Positions 1 through 8,928 of a stretch of 64,000 nucleotides of DNA are shown here, piece after piece (the stretch's first letter is position 1; each line of letters begins with the position of its first letter). Where the stretch lies: contig NZ_AP023287.1 of assembly GCF_014218295.1 (NCBI RefSeq), forward strand, positions 2,480,001-2,544,000. The letters are read 5' to 3'. Origin of the DNA: Mycolicibacterium litorale. Lineage in GTDB: Bacteria; Actinomycetota; Actinomycetes; Mycobacteriales; Mycobacteriaceae. A program made the translations under genes and the position numbers. The notes under the pieces are model-generated. The model was not told where the DNA came from, did no database searches, and was given only the letters and a program-made list of their open reading frames with translations.

Positions 1-1377
1 GTGCTCGCCGACTGGATGCATCTGCTGGACTCGGGCTACGACTGGGACTACCCGGTCGAACCGCAGGAGCGGGGCAACTCGTTCATGCGGCACGCCCGGG
101 CCCGCGTCCTGGGCGGCTGTTCGTCGCACAACTCGTGCATCGCGTTCTGGCCGCCGGCCGAGGCGCTCGACGAGTGGGTGACCATGGGCGCCGACGGCTG
201 GGGCGCCGCCGAGATCCTGCCGCTCACCGAGCGATTGACCAAGACCGTCCAGCTGCGCGACGTCCCGCCCGATGACCCGTGCGGTGCGGCGGTGCTGGAG
301 GCGGCCGCGATGGTGGGTCTGCCGACCGTCGCGTTCAACCGGGGCGAGACGGTGCGCAACGGGGCGGGCTGGTTCCAGATCAACGCCGACGACGACGGCA
401 TCCGCAACTCCAGTTCCCACGCATTCCTGCATCCGGTCCTCGAGACCCGGCGCAACCTCGAGGTGCGCACCGACTGCTGGATCGCCGAGATCCTGTTCGA
501 CGAGGCGAACGCGGCGAACGGGGTGCGCTACCAGCGGCCCGACCTGACCGGCTACGACACCGTCTCGGCCCGCCGCGAGGTCATCCTGTGCGCCGGCGCC
601 ATCGACACCCCGAAGTTGTTGATGCTCTCGGGAATCGGACCCACCGCCCACCTGCGGGAGATCGGGATCCCGGTGCGCGTCGACAGCCCCGGGGTCGGCG
701 CCAACCTCGACGACCATGTCGAAGGCCTGGTGTTCTGGGAGGCCGCCCGACCGATGGTGACCGCGTCCACGCAGTGGTGGGAGATCGGGTTGTTCACCAC
801 CATCGACGAGGGCATGACGCAGCCGGACCTGATGATGCACTACGGCAGCGTGCCGTTCGACATGAACACTCTGCGGCGCGGGTATCCGACCACCGACAAC
901 GGATTCTGCCTGACCCCCAACGTCACCCAGGGCCACAGCCGGGGCACGGTTCGCCTGCGCAGCCGGGACTTCCGCGACCGTGCGCGCGTCGATCCCCGCT
1001 ACTTCACCGACCCCGACGGCTACGACGAACGCATCATGCTGGCCGGGGTGCGGTTGGCCCGCCGGATCGCCGAGCAGGAGCCGCTCAAGGCGTGGGTGCA
1101 ACGCGAACTCGCCCCGGGTCCCGACGCCACCACCGACGACGAACTCCTCGACTACATCCACCAGTGCCACAACACCGTCTATCACCCGGCGGCCACCGCG
1201 CGGATGGGCGCGACCTCCGACCCGATGGCGGTCCTCGATCCGCAGTTGCGGGTCAAGGGGGTGTCGCGGCTGCGGGTGGTCGACGCGTCCGCGATGCCGA
1301 AACTGCCGGCCGTGAACCCGAACATCACCGTCATGACAATGGCCGAGAGATGCGCTGACCTGATCCGAAAGACGTGA
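1..1377 (+). CDS. GMC-family FAD oxidoreductase (choline dehydrogenase / alcohol oxidase type), 5' end cut off
   Basis: The 458 visible residues are a glucose-methanol-choline oxidoreductase, which oxidises an alcohol using FAD. The N-terminal GxGxxG FAD-binding segment (about 80 residues) is missing because the gene begins before base 1; the GTG at base 1 is only an in-frame codon. Visible marks are a GMC signature-like stretch (RARVLGGCSSHN, about residues 33-44), the second signature with GAIDTPKLLMLSGIG (about 199-213), and the C-terminal catalytic region with YHPAATARMG and NPNITVMTMAERCA. The gene stops with TGA 6 nt before the next gene, so the two are probably cotranscribed. The substrate cannot be told from sequence alone; choline, aromatic or aliphatic alcohols are all possible. 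Confidence 0.9.
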   Translation: MLADWMHLLDSGYDWDYPVEPQERGNSFMRHARARVLGGCSSHNSCIAFWPPAEALDEWVTMGADGWGAAEILPLTERLTKTVQLRDVPPDDPCGAAVLEAAAMVGLPTVAFNRGETVRNGAGWFQINADDDGIRNSSSHAFLHPVLETRRNLEVRTDCWIAEILFDEANAANGVRYQRPDLTGYDTVSARREVILCAGAIDTPKLLMLSGIGPTAHLREIGIPVRVDSPGVGANLDDHVEGLVFWEAARPMVTASTQWWEIGLFTTIDEGMTQPDLMMHYGSVPFDMNTLRRGYPTTDNGFCLTPNVTQGHSRGTVRLRSRDFRDRARVDPRYFTDPDGYDERIMLAGVRLARRIAEQEPLKAWVQRELAPGPDATTDDELLDYIHQCHNTVYHPAATARMGATSDPMAVLDPQLRVKGVSRLRVVDASAMPKLPAVNPNITVMTMAERCADLIRKT

Positions 1378-1383
1378 CCGGGC

Positions 1384-3207
1384 GTGGACTCCGCCGACGC
1401 CGCGGTCCGGGTCTTCCTCGCCGAGCACACACCCTTCCAGTCGATGCCCGACGAAGACCTCGAACGGCTCGCGGCGGGTGCCCGCGTCGAGGACTTCCCC
1501 GCAGGCACCGTGGTCGCCGACTACACGGGCCCCGTGCCCGACGACGTGTGCATGGTGTTCGAGGGACAGGTCACGCTGCACGCCAGCGCCGACGGCGCGG
1601 TGATCGACACCGTCACGACCGGCGGGATCTTCGGCTACACGCCGATGCTGGTCGGCGAAGCGATGCCGTACCAGGCGCGGACGGCTGTGCCGTGCAGACT
1701 GATTCGGCTTCCCGCAGGCTTGGTGCGGTCCCAGCTCGCCAGCCCGGCCGGGCTCGCATTCCTCGCGTCCTCGGCCTGGAGCGCGACCACGGCCGCACGG
1801 CCGTCCGGCACGGCCGGCGGGCGGGCGGTCGGCGAACTGGTGGACACCGAGGTGCTGACCGTCGACCCGCACACCACGGTGCGGGAGGCCGTCACCCAGA
1901 TGACCCGCCGACAGCTGTCGTATGCATTGGTCCGCCTGCCCGACGGCGGACTGGGCATTTTCACCGATCGCGACCTACGCACCCGGGTGGTGGCCGCGGG
2001 TCTGACCGTCGACGTCGAGATCAGCCGGGTGATGAGCGCGCCGGCCCGCACCGTCACCGCCGACCTCACCGCCGAGACGGTGCTGATGGAGATGCTCGAA
2101 AGCGGTGTGCGGCACATGCCGGTGGTGACCGGCCGCGGTGACGTCGTCGGCGTCCTCGAGGATGCGGATCTGCTGGCGGCGTCGGCGCGGCAGGGCTTCA
2201 TGCTGCGACGGGCGATCGGTTCTGCCGCCGACGCCGGCGAACTGCAGCGCGTGGGACAACGGGTGCGGGGGATCGGCGGTGAGCTGTTCCGCAACGGCAC
2301 CAAGGCGTCCGCGGCGAGTGCGATCCTATCCGTCGTCGTCGACAGCATGGTGCGCCGGGCACTCGAGATCGCGATGGCCGAATCCGGCGCCGTCACAGAC
2401 GGGTTCGCGTGGCTCACGCTCGGCAGCGTCGCGCGGCGGGAGGCGATGCCGTCCTCCGACGTCGACACCGCCTTGTCGTGGCGCGACGAATCGTCATGCG
2501 ATCCAGCCCGACTGAGGGCCGTCGCGGCGCGCACCCACAGCATCCTCGACGGCTGCGGGCTGCCGTCGGACACCAACGGCGCCGTCGCCAGCAAGCCCGG
2601 ATTCTCCCGACCGGCAGGGGAATGGCGCGCCGCCGCGCAGAGGTGGCTCGACGATCCGCTGCGTGACCGTGGGCTCATCATGTCGTCGTTGCTGATCGAC
2701 GCCCGGGTGGTGTGGGGTGACGCGGCGCTGCACACCGCGGCCGCCGCGTACCGCCGGGTGCGCGAGCACCCGGAGGCGCTGCGCCTGCAGCTGCTCGATG
2801 CGTTGTCGGGCCGGGTGCGGACCCGCTCGCTGCGCGACGTGCTGGCCCGGCGGGGCGGCACCTTCGACCTGAAGAACCACGCCCTCACGCCGATCGTCAA
2901 CCTGGCGCGGTGGGGTGGGCTGACGGCCGGGCTCACCACCGCCACCACGCCGGCCCGGCTGGCTGCCGCCGCGCAAGCCCGGGCGATCAGCACCCAGGAC
3001 GCGACCACCCTGTGCGACGTCTTCGTCATGCTGCAGCGGCTGCGCATGACCCATCAGGTCGACCAGATCGCCGCTGGTCACACCCCGGGTGACGTCGTCA
3101 CGATGTCGGAACTGTCACCGCTCAACCGCAGTCTGCTCAACGAAGGGCTGCGGGAGATCGCCGCCGTCCAGCGGCGGGTGCGCCAATCCGGAATCCCAGC
3201 CGTTTAG
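1384..3207 (+). CDS. cyclic-nucleotide-binding / CBS-pair / DUF294-type nucleotidyltransferase protein
   Basis: This 607-residue soluble signalling protein starts at a GTG 6 nt after the upstream stop. Domain order: a cNMP-binding-like beta-roll (about 10-125), two CBS motifs (about 150-265, with GIFTDRDLR and GVLEDADLL typical of CBS repeats), and a nucleotidyltransferase-like domain with the motif GSVARREAMPSSDVD at 347-361, followed by a helical C-terminal domain. The family resembles the GlnD-like DUF294 proteins, which are thought to sense adenine nucleotides or cyclic nucleotides. Whether it transfers nucleotides is unknown, although the G-S and D-x-D positions of the active site are present. 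It sits between an oxidoreductase and an IclR regulator, so a local sensing role is possible but unproven. Confidence 0.85.
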   Translation: MDSADAAVRVFLAEHTPFQSMPDEDLERLAAGARVEDFPAGTVVADYTGPVPDDVCMVFEGQVTLHASADGAVIDTVTTGGIFGYTPMLVGEAMPYQARTAVPCRLIRLPAGLVRSQLASPAGLAFLASSAWSATTAARPSGTAGGRAVGELVDTEVLTVDPHTTVREAVTQMTRRQLSYALVRLPDGGLGIFTDRDLRTRVVAAGLTVDVEISRVMSAPARTVTADLTAETVLMEMLESGVRHMPVVTGRGDVVGVLEDADLLAASARQGFMLRRAIGSAADAGELQRVGQRVRGIGGELFRNGTKASAASAILSVVVDSMVRRALEIAMAESGAVTDGFAWLTLGSVARREAMPSSDVDTALSWRDESSCDPARLRAVAARTHSILDGCGLPSDTNGAVASKPGFSRPAGEWRAAAQRWLDDPLRDRGLIMSSLLIDARVVWGDAALHTAAAAYRRVREHPEALRLQLLDALSGRVRTRSLRDVLARRGGTFDLKNHALTPIVNLARWGGLTAGLTTATTPARLAAAAQARAISTQDATTLCDVFVMLQRLRMTHQVDQIAAGHTPGDVVTMSELSPLNRSLLNEGLREIAAVQRRVRQSGIPAV

Positions 3208-3210
3208 GCT
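3205..3210 (+). promoter_or_regulatory. -10 hexamer (TAGGCT) of the leaderless IclR gene
   Basis: TAGGCT lies 7 nt before the ATG at 3218, overlapping the stop of the upstream gene. A start site about 7 nt after the hexamer would fall on the A of the ATG, giving a leaderless transcript. The same spacing recurs before pafA, pafB and pepE. Confidence 0.45.
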
Positions 3211-3217
3211 TGCGCCG

Positions 3218-4006
3218 ATGCCCAGGGAAGACGAGAGGCCGGCGGCGGCGGTGCAGTCCGTCGACCGCGCGCTCGTGGTCCTGGAGATCCTGGCCAAGGC
3301 GGGGCAGGCCGGCGTCACCGAGATCGCCGCCGCACTCGATGTGCACAAGTCCACCGCATCGCGGCTGATCGCGGCGCTCGAGTCACGCGGCTACGTCGAA
3401 CAGGTGTCGGGCCGGGGCAAGTACCGGCTCGGCTTCGCGATCGCCCGGTTGGCCCGCGCCAGCAGCGGTCACCTCGACCTCGGCCGGTTGAGCCAGGACA
3501 TCTGCGACGGGCTCACCGACAACCTCGGGGAGACCACCAACGTGGCGATCCTCGACGAGAACCGCATCGTCAACATCGTCGAGTCCATCGGACCGGGGGA
3601 GATCACGCTGCGCACGTGGGTGGGGCAGAGCTGTCCGGCGCACGCGACGTCGAGCGGCAAGGTGTTGCTGGCGGGCCTGGACACCGCCGATGTCCGCGCC
3701 CGGCTCACCGACCCCTTGGCGTCGTTCACCCCGCACACCCTCGAGACGGTGGACGCGCTGCTGTCGGAGCTGGTGACGGTGCGTGAGCGTGGTTGGGCCA
3801 CGGTGACCGAGGAACTCGAGGTGGGGCTCAACGCGGTCGCCGCCCCGGTGCGCGACGCCAACAACCAGGTCGTCGCCGCACTGAGCGTGTCCGGTCCGTC
3901 ATACCGGATGGGCGAGGAGACCTTCGGCGAGGTCGCCAAACAGACCATCGCCGCGGCCGATGCCATCAGCCGGCGCCTGGGCTGGATCGACGACGACACG
4001 GTGTGA
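3218..4006 (+). CDS. IclR-family transcriptional regulator
   Basis: This 262-residue regulator has an N-terminal winged helix (about residues 11-75, [20 protein letters not shown] is the helix-turn-helix) and a C-terminal IclR ligand-binding domain (about 90-255, with the conserved stretch around [15 protein letters not shown]). An open frame extends further upstream inside the preceding gene, but the ATG at 3218 gives the normal family length and has a -10 hexamer 7 nt in front. IclR proteins usually control catabolic genes nearby; the upstream oxidoreductase is a natural candidate target. The effector is not identifiable. Confidence 0.9.
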   Translation: MPREDERPAAAVQSVDRALVVLEILAKAGQAGVTEIAAALDVHKSTASRLIAALESRGYVEQVSGRGKYRLGFAIARLARASSGHLDLGRLSQDICDGLTDNLGETTNVAILDENRIVNIVESIGPGEITLRTWVGQSCPAHATSSGKVLLAGLDTADVRARLTDPLASFTPHTLETVDALLSELVTVRERGWATVTEELEVGLNAVAAPVRDANNQVVAALSVSGPSYRMGEETFGEVAKQTIAAADAISRRLGWIDDDTV

Positions 4007-4009
4007 CAC

Positions 4010-4031
4010 CCCGTGTCCTCGATGTCACGGG
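4010..4031 (+). terminator. hairpin after the IclR gene
   Basis: CCCGTG (4010-4015) and CACGGG (4026-4031) can pair as a 6-bp stem with a 10-nt loop, starting 3 nt after the stop codon. There is no T-run. Mycobacterial terminators often lack one, so this is plausible but weak. Confidence 0.35.
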
Positions 4032-4079
4032 ACGGCGCGTTATCGAGCGGCTTGCATGCCGATACCGGCGACGAACCCG

Positions 4080-4085
4080 TAAGCT
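4080..4085 (+). promoter_or_regulatory. -10 hexamer (TAAGCT) of leaderless pafA
   Basis: TAAGCT is followed by 7 nt and the GTG of pafA. The identical hexamer and spacing precede pafB at 11160-11165, which supports both as real promoters giving leaderless mRNAs. Confidence 0.5.
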
Positions 4086-4092
4086 CGATGAG

Positions 4093-5451
4093 GTGCAGCG
4101 ACGAATCATGGGGATCGAGACCGAATTCGGCGTGACCTGCACGTTCCATGGCCACCGCCGGCTCAGTCCCGACGAGGTCGCCCGGTATCTGTTCCGGCGG
4201 GTGGTGTCGTGGGGCCGCAGTTCGAACGTCTTCCTGCGCAATGGCGCACGGCTGTATCTCGATGTCGGTTCCCACCCCGAGTACGCCACCGCCGAGTGCG
4301 ACAACCTGATCCAGTTGGTCACCCATGACCGGGCCGGGGAGCGGGTGCTCGAAGACCTGCTCATCGACGCCGAACAGCGGCTGGCCGACGAGGGTATCGG
4401 CGGCGACATCTACCTGTTCAAGAACAACACCGACTCGGCGGGCAACTCGTACGGCTGCCACGAGAACTACTGCATCGTGCGGGCAGGCGAGTTCTCCCGG
4501 ATCTCCGATGTGCTGCTGCCGTTCCTGGTGACCCGCCAGCTGATCTGCGGTGCGGGCAAGGTGCTGCAGACGCCGAAGGCGGCGACGTTCTGCCTGTCGC
4601 AGCGTGCCGAGCACATCTGGGAGGGTGTCTCGTCGGCGACGACGCGGTCGCGACCGATCATCAACACGCGCGACGAGCCGCATGCGGACGCCGAGAAGTA
4701 CCGCCGGCTGCACGTGATCGTGGGCGATTCGAACATGTGCGAGTCGACCACGATGCTGAAGGTGGGCACCGCGTCGCTGGTGCTGGAGATGATCGAGGCC
4801 GGCGTTCCGTTCCGCGATTTCTCGCTGGACAATCCGATTCGCGCGATCCGCGAGGTCAGCCACGACCTGACGGGGCGGCGCCCGGTGCGGTTGGCCGGGG
4901 GCCGGCAGGCCAGCGCGCTCGACATCCAGCGCGAGTACTACTCGCGCGCGGTCGACTACCTGCAGACCCGCGAACCGAATTCGCAGATCGAGCAGGTGGT
5001 GGACCTGTGGGGCCGCCAGCTGGACGCGGTGGAGAGCCAGGATTTCGCGAAGGTCGACACCGAGATCGACTGGGTGATCAAGCGCAAACTGTTCCAGCGC
5101 TACCAGGACCGCTACAACCTGGAGCTGTCCGATCCGAAGATCAGCCAGCTCGACCTCGCCTATCACGACATCAAGCGGGGTCGCGGGGTGTTCGACCTGC
5201 TGCAGCGCAAGGGGCTGGCGGCGCGGGTCACCACCGACGAGGAGATCGACGCGGCCGTTGACACGCCGCCGCAGACGACGCGCGCGAAGCTGCGCGGTGA
5301 GTTCATCAGCGCCGCCCAGGAAGCCGGGCGCGATTTCACGGTGGACTGGGTTCATCTCAAGCTCAACGACCAGGCCCAGCGCACCGTGTTGTGCAAGGAC
5401 CCCTTCCGCTCGGTTGACGAGCGAGTGAAGCGGCTCATCGCCAGCATGTAG
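4093..5451 (+). CDS. pafA: Pup--protein ligase PafA
   Basis: PafA attaches the small protein Pup, through its C-terminal glutamate, to lysines of target proteins, marking them for the mycobacterial proteasome. It is a carboxylate-amine ligase of the glutamine-synthetase fold and acts in the cytoplasm. The N-terminus [17 protein letters not shown] is the characteristic PafA/Dop start, where the Glu of the IETE segment binds the metal. The GTG at 4093 gives 452 residues, the normal PafA length, and has a TAAGCT hexamer 7 nt upstream; the reading frame stays open further 5' but carries no PafA sequence there. In M. tuberculosis pafA is directly followed by pafB and pafC. Here a terminator-like hairpin and a 5.7-kb island come between them. 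Confidence 0.97.
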   Translation: MQRRIMGIETEFGVTCTFHGHRRLSPDEVARYLFRRVVSWGRSSNVFLRNGARLYLDVGSHPEYATAECDNLIQLVTHDRAGERVLEDLLIDAEQRLADEGIGGDIYLFKNNTDSAGNSYGCHENYCIVRAGEFSRISDVLLPFLVTRQLICGAGKVLQTPKAATFCLSQRAEHIWEGVSSATTRSRPIINTRDEPHADAEKYRRLHVIVGDSNMCESTTMLKVGTASLVLEMIEAGVPFRDFSLDNPIRAIREVSHDLTGRRPVRLAGGRQASALDIQREYYSRAVDYLQTREPNSQIEQVVDLWGRQLDAVESQDFAKVDTEIDWVIKRKLFQRYQDRYNLELSDPKISQLDLAYHDIKRGRGVFDLLQRKGLAARVTTDEEIDAAVDTPPQTTRAKLRGEFISAAQEAGRDFTVDWVHLKLNDQAQRTVLCKDPFRSVDERVKRLIASM

Positions 5452-5452
5452 T

Positions 5453-5486
5453 CCCCACCCCACGGACACGAATTCGTGCGGTGGGG
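5453..5486 (+). terminator. terminator-like hairpin after pafA
   Basis: CCCCACC (5453-5459) pairs with GGTGGGG (5480-5486). Nested inside is a perfect 12-nt palindrome, CACGAATTCGTG (5467-5478). It begins 2 nt after the pafA stop. Only two T residues follow, so this is a strong stem without a U-tract. It would separate pafA from the downstream island. Confidence 0.55.
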
Positions 5487-5637
5487 TTCCGTCGTGCTCA
5501 GGTAACATTTGCTGGACGATTCGTGAACGGGTGGCTGATACGTGTCCGAAGGCAGATGAGGGTTTGATCTTGTCGGCGAAGCACTTGCTGGGCGGTTCGA
5601 CGGCAACGCTTCGCGCGCGGGGTGATTGGGGGCGTCG

Positions 5638-6486
5638 ATGACCGAGTTGAGAGTCAACACCGGCGAGCTGGCTAACGGGGGCAACGGTCTGGTCAGTGGG
5701 GCGCAGGCAATCCCGGAGCCGCTGCAGCCGCTGGTGACATCGGGGACGGACGCCCTGTCGCTGGCGCTGGCCGCCCGGACGAATGAAGTCGAACTGCCGC
5801 TCATCGAGGGCATGCCGAAGACCAAGGCCGAAGCGCTGGCCACGGCGGAGAACATCATCAGGGCGGCCGGGCTCTACGAGCAGACCGATCAGCAGATCGC
5901 CGACCAGATCCGCAAGGCGCTGGCGGAGCTCGACGGCGCAGGAGCCGGCGGTGGTGCCGGCGCGGCGGGCGGTGCTTCGGGCGCCGCGGCCGGAAGTGCC
6001 GGAGGTGGCGCGGCCGGGAGTGCCGCAGGTGGCGCGGCCGGTGCGGCGGGCGGCGGAGCGGCTGACCAGATGGGCCAGATGGGTCAGATGATGGGCATGC
6101 CGATGCAGTTGGCGCAGCAGGCCGCCCAGATCCCGATGCAACTCGCAGGCATGGCGATGCAGATTCCGCAGGGCATCATGCAGGGTGTTCAGAGCGGGAT
6201 GCAGCAGGTCGGCCAAATGACCGGCCAGTTCGGTGAGATGGGCAGCGCCGAGAAGGACGAGAAAGCCAAGCTCGAGGACGAACTGCGGGACAAGCAGGAG
6301 CAGCCGTCCGAGGAGACGCAGCCGGACGGTGCCGCGCCCGACGAGACGGTAGGGGAACGCGCCCCCGAGTACGTCCCGCGCCATGCTGCTCCGGAGACTC
6401 CGCAGGCCGGGCCGGCGCCGGAGACTCCGCCGCCCGCGCCGAAGCCGGCGCCGACGCGGCCCGCAGATTCGTCGATTGTCTTGTGA
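5638..6486 (+). CDS. EspC-like ESX secretion-associated protein with low-complexity C-terminus
   Basis: This 282-residue protein has an N-terminal EspC/DUF2580-like helical-hairpin domain (about residues 1-100) ending in Y80-E-Q-T-D84, which fits the YxxxD/E export signal of type VII (ESX) substrates. It continues with a Gly/Ala-rich stretch (about 100-145), a Met/Gln-rich amphipathic region (about 147-205) and an acidic, Pro-rich tail. The ATG at 5638 is preferred over a TTG at 5626. It is probably secreted by, or a chaperone for, an ESX system. No ESX core gene is in the window, so the system it serves is unknown. It is the first gene of the island inserted between pafA and pafB. Confidence 0.7.
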   Translation: MTELRVNTGELANGGNGLVSGAQAIPEPLQPLVTSGTDALSLALAARTNEVELPLIEGMPKTKAEALATAENIIRAAGLYEQTDQQIADQIRKALAELDGAGAGGGAGAAGGASGAAAGSAGGGAAGSAAGGAAGAAGGGAADQMGQMGQMMGMPMQLAQQAAQIPMQLAGMAMQIPQGIMQGVQSGMQQVGQMTGQFGEMGSAEKDEKAKLEDELRDKQEQPSEETQPDGAAPDETVGERAPEYVPRHAAPETPQAGPAPETPPPAPKPAPTRPADSSIVL

Positions 6487-6517
6487 CCGTGGGTGTTCCT
6501 GACGCGAAGGTGCGCAT

Positions 6518-7717
6518 ATGAGTTTGCCTCCCCCTCCGAACCCGTACGGCGGCCAGCCGCCTTACGGGGGTCAGCCGCCGTATGGCGGACAGCCGCAGTA
6601 CGGGGGCCAGCCGCAGTGGGGTGGTCAGCAACCGGGTGCGGGTGAGGGGCAGTTCAGTGGTCCGCCGCCGTGGGGTGGTCCGCCGCAGCAACCGCAGTGG
6701 GGTGGTCCGCCGATGGGTCCGCCGCCGCCGAAGGGCAGTAAGGGCAAGTGGATCGTCGGTGGTGTGATCATGTTGCTGGTCGTCGCGCTGGCGGTGACGG
6801 TGACGATTCTGGTGACGCGGGATGGCTCCGAAGGGAATTCGCCAACGCCGCCGGGGGACGGGCAGGCGTCGGAGTTCGCGAGTGCCAACGACACCGGGCC
6901 GGTCAACATCATCACCGAGGACCCGACGTGTGACGCTTGGGGGAAGGTAGCCCGGGAATTCGGGGAAGTTATCGACTCGGTGAATTGGCAAGCGCGAGAC
7001 AAGACAACCGCGGCAACAGAGTGGACATCAGAACAGAAGAGCGCGTACGACTCGTTCGGGCGGGCAATGGCCACCGCCGCAGATGATGCCGCGAACCTCG
7101 GCGCGCAGACTCCCCACCGAGTTGTACGCGAGCTTTACTTGCAATTCACCGCTTACGGGAGAGCTTTCGTTGAGCGAATCCCCGGTTACGTCAGCAGCGA
7201 CGACAACTTAGCCACCGTGGCAACGGAATCAGGAAACTCGATCAGCAACATTTGCGGCGCAATTACGAATCAGAGCGCATCTGCAGTCGAACCACTGCTG
7301 CAGTCTTCGGCGCCTCCCAGTGAAGCTGATCCAGCCATCCAGAGCGATGACGCGATGTTTATGAACGTGCCAAGTACCGTTTGCGCTGACTGGGAAGCTG
7401 CGGCCGTCAAATTTGACGCTGACACAACCCAATGGCGTACTTTGGATCCAAACCTCAGCGCAACGGAGTGGTCCCCCGAGGAGCAGGCGATCAATAGAGC
7501 TGCCGCGTCGGTGATGAACACTAACGCGGATTCTTTGGAGCAGATGGGGCGCCGGAGCAAAAATAGGATACTTGAGGATTTTGCAGTACTAGCTGCGCAA
7601 TACCGGCGGGGCTTTGCAAAAGCGATTCCGACCTACACCGTGGCCGACAATTACTTGGCTGAGACGGCATCGAGTTTGGTTAAGACGGTGAGCTTTGCAT
7701 GTAAGGCGTCACAGTGA
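6518..7717 (+). CDS. single-pass membrane protein with a duplicated extracytoplasmic domain
   Basis: This is a 399-residue protein of unknown function. Residues 1-72 are a cytoplasmic Pro/Gly/Gln-rich tail with repeats of the type YGGQP. Residues 78-100 form one membrane helix, with a positively charged stretch (KGSKGK) before it. The outer part contains the same domain twice: about 138-246 and 289-395. Both copies begin with CxxW, share ATEW plus S/T-x-E, then an R..F..IP.Y..DN.LA pattern, and end with a second Cys, so each copy could be closed by a disulfide. The sequence coding the outer domains has visibly lower GC and rarer codons than the N-terminal third, suggesting a mosaic origin. 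It lies between two ESX-type genes and may work with them. Confidence 0.7.
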   Translation: MSLPPPPNPYGGQPPYGGQPPYGGQPQYGGQPQWGGQQPGAGEGQFSGPPPWGGPPQQPQWGGPPMGPPPPKGSKGKWIVGGVIMLLVVALAVTVTILVTRDGSEGNSPTPPGDGQASEFASANDTGPVNIITEDPTCDAWGKVAREFGEVIDSVNWQARDKTTAATEWTSEQKSAYDSFGRAMATAADDAANLGAQTPHRVVRELYLQFTAYGRAFVERIPGYVSSDDNLATVATESGNSISNICGAITNQSASAVEPLLQSSAPPSEADPAIQSDDAMFMNVPSTVCADWEAAAVKFDADTTQWRTLDPNLSATEWSPEEQAINRAAASVMNTNADSLEQMGRRSKNRILEDFAVLAAQYRRGFAKAIPTYTVADNYLAETASSLVKTVSFACKASQ

Positions 7718-7752
7718 TTTCGCGTGCCGCAGGTGAGAAACCGTCGGGACCG

Positions 7753-7758
7753 TACGCT
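7753..7758 (+). promoter_or_regulatory. -10 hexamer (TACGCT) of the interrupted gene
   Basis: TACGCT sits 6 nt before the ATG at 7765, the leaderless spacing seen at other genes here. It would now drive only the 5' fragment and read into the insertion element. Confidence 0.35.
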
Positions 7759-7764
7759 CAGGAA

Positions 7765-7857
7765 ATGACTGGACCCGGCGCTTGGCCGGACACTGACGAA
7801 ACGGTCTTCACCGAAAGGGCAGAAGCACTACGGGGGAAGCTAGCTGTAACTCTTTGA
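7765..7857 (+). pseudogene. 5' fragment of a large WXG-like / Pro-rich protein gene cut by an IS481-type element
   Basis: The ATG at 7765 opens a frame of 27 native codons that then enters the insertion element and meets a TGA at 7855-7857. If the element and one copy of its 6-bp target duplication are removed, codon 27 (GCT) joins in frame to GAC at 8929, restoring a 755-codon gene ending at 11115. This shows that the disruption was caused by a single clean insertion and was not followed by visible decay. Confidence 0.75.
7839..7844. repeat. target-site duplication, left copy (GCTAGC)
   Basis: GCTAGC directly abuts the TGT that opens the element at 7845 and is repeated at 8922-8927. It fits the NCTAGN target known for IS481. 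Confidence 0.9.
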
Positions 7858-8921
7858 CAGGTTGTGAACGGCGTGGTGAGCGCCGATAGGTGAGGACCTC
7901 CGGTATCGGTGTGGTTACCACACGCACGCCGATCACCAGGAGGTCCTCATGGTCCACGCTAATGCCTGTTTGACTCCCAGGGGCCGGTTGAAGCTCGCCC
8001 GGTGCGTCGTGGAGGATGGCTGGACCTATGCCCGCGCGGCCGAGCGGTTCCAGTGCTCGTCGGCCACTGCGTACAAGTGGGCCAAGCGCTACCGCGAGGG
8101 CGGCCAGGACGCCATGGCCGACCAATCCAGCCGGCCGCACCACAGCCCCAGGCAGCTCGAGCAGCGCCGGGAGCGCCGGATCATCAAGGTGCGCTTCACC
8201 CGTCAGTGGGGTCCGCACCGTATCGCCGCGCACCTGCGGTTGCCGCGTTCCACCGTCGAAGCGGTGCTGCGGCGCTACCGGATGCCGCTGCTGCGCCATC
8301 TGGACCAGGCCAGCGGCCTGCCGGTGCGCCAACCCAAGGCGCGTCGCTACGAACACGCTGCTCCCGGGGATCTGATCCATGTCGACATCAAAAAGCTTGG
8401 TCGCATCCCCGATGGAGGCGGGCACCGCAAGCTGGGTCGTACGGTCGGCAACCGCCACAACGCAAAGCGGGGCCGAGGTTACGCCTACCTGCACCACGCG
8501 CTCGATGACCACTCTCGGCTGGCCTACTCCGAGATCCTCGCTGATGAACGCAAGGAGACCGCAGCAGAGTTCTGGGTCCGTGCCAAGGATTTCTTCGATC
8601 AGCATGACATCGTGGTCAAGCGGGTCCTGACCGATAACGGATCTTGTTACCGGTCAAAGCTTTTCGCTGAAACCTTGGGCGCTGACATTGCCCATAAGAA
8701 GACCCGCCCCTACCGTCCGCAAACCAACGGCAAGGTCGAGCGATTCAACCGCACCCTCAACCAGGAATGGGCCTACTCCGAAACCTATTTCTCCGACGAA
8801 GCCCGCGCAGCGACCTACCAGAACTGGCTGCATCACTACAATCACCACAGACCCCACACCGGCATCAAGAGCAAGACACCGATCGACCGTCTACGCGATC
8901 ACAACCTCCCCGTGAAGAACA
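7845..8921 (+). mobile_element. intact IS481-family insertion sequence, 1077 bp
   Basis: The element begins with TGT at 7845 and ends with ACA at 8921. Its imperfect terminal inverted repeats share the TGT ends and the block AGGTTGTGA (7859-7867 on the left; its complement at 8899-8907 on the right). It is flanked by a perfect 6-bp duplication, GCTAGC. It carries one full-length DDE transposase gene and no passenger gene. Intact ends, an intact reading frame and an exact duplication suggest recent insertion. It interrupts a large ESX-type gene. Confidence 0.9.
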
Positions 8922-8926
8922 GCTAG
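7949..8926 (+). CDS. IS481-family DDE transposase
   Basis: This 325-residue transposase has an N-terminal helix-turn-helix (about residues 10-60, including SSATAYKWAKRYREGG) and an rve-type integrase core. The DDE residues are D in LIHVDIKKLG, D in VLTDNGSCY, and E in NGKVERFNRTL. It starts at an ATG at 7949 behind the sequence AGGAGG. The last codon (AGC) begins with the final base of the element, and the stop codon TAG (8924-8926) lies wholly inside the duplicated target. Translation termination is therefore supplied by the insertion site. Confidence 0.93.
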   Translation: MVHANACLTPRGRLKLARCVVEDGWTYARAAERFQCSSATAYKWAKRYREGGQDAMADQSSRPHHSPRQLEQRRERRIIKVRFTRQWGPHRIAAHLRLPRSTVEAVLRRYRMPLLRHLDQASGLPVRQPKARRYEHAAPGDLIHVDIKKLGRIPDGGGHRKLGRTVGNRHNAKRGRGYAYLHHALDDHSRLAYSEILADERKETAAEFWVRAKDFFDQHDIVVKRVLTDNGSCYRSKLFAETLGADIAHKKTRPYRPQTNGKVERFNRTLNQEWAYSETYFSDEARAATYQNWLHHYNHHRPHTGIKSKTPIDRLRDHNLPVKNS

Positions 8927-8927
8927 C
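8922..8927. repeat. target-site duplication, right copy (GCTAGC)
   Basis: GCTAGC follows the terminal ACA of the element. It contains the TAG that ends the transposase frame, and it is continued by native gene sequence from 8928. Confidence 0.9.
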
Positions 8928-8928
8928 T

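Noticed and set aside
3469..6384. Very long open frame (971 codons) on the minus strand across the IclR gene, pafA and the EspC-like gene
   Set aside because: High-GC DNA commonly keeps antisense frames open. The translated sequence is Arg/His/Leu-rich without any recognisable domain, and the plus-strand genes here are unmistakable.
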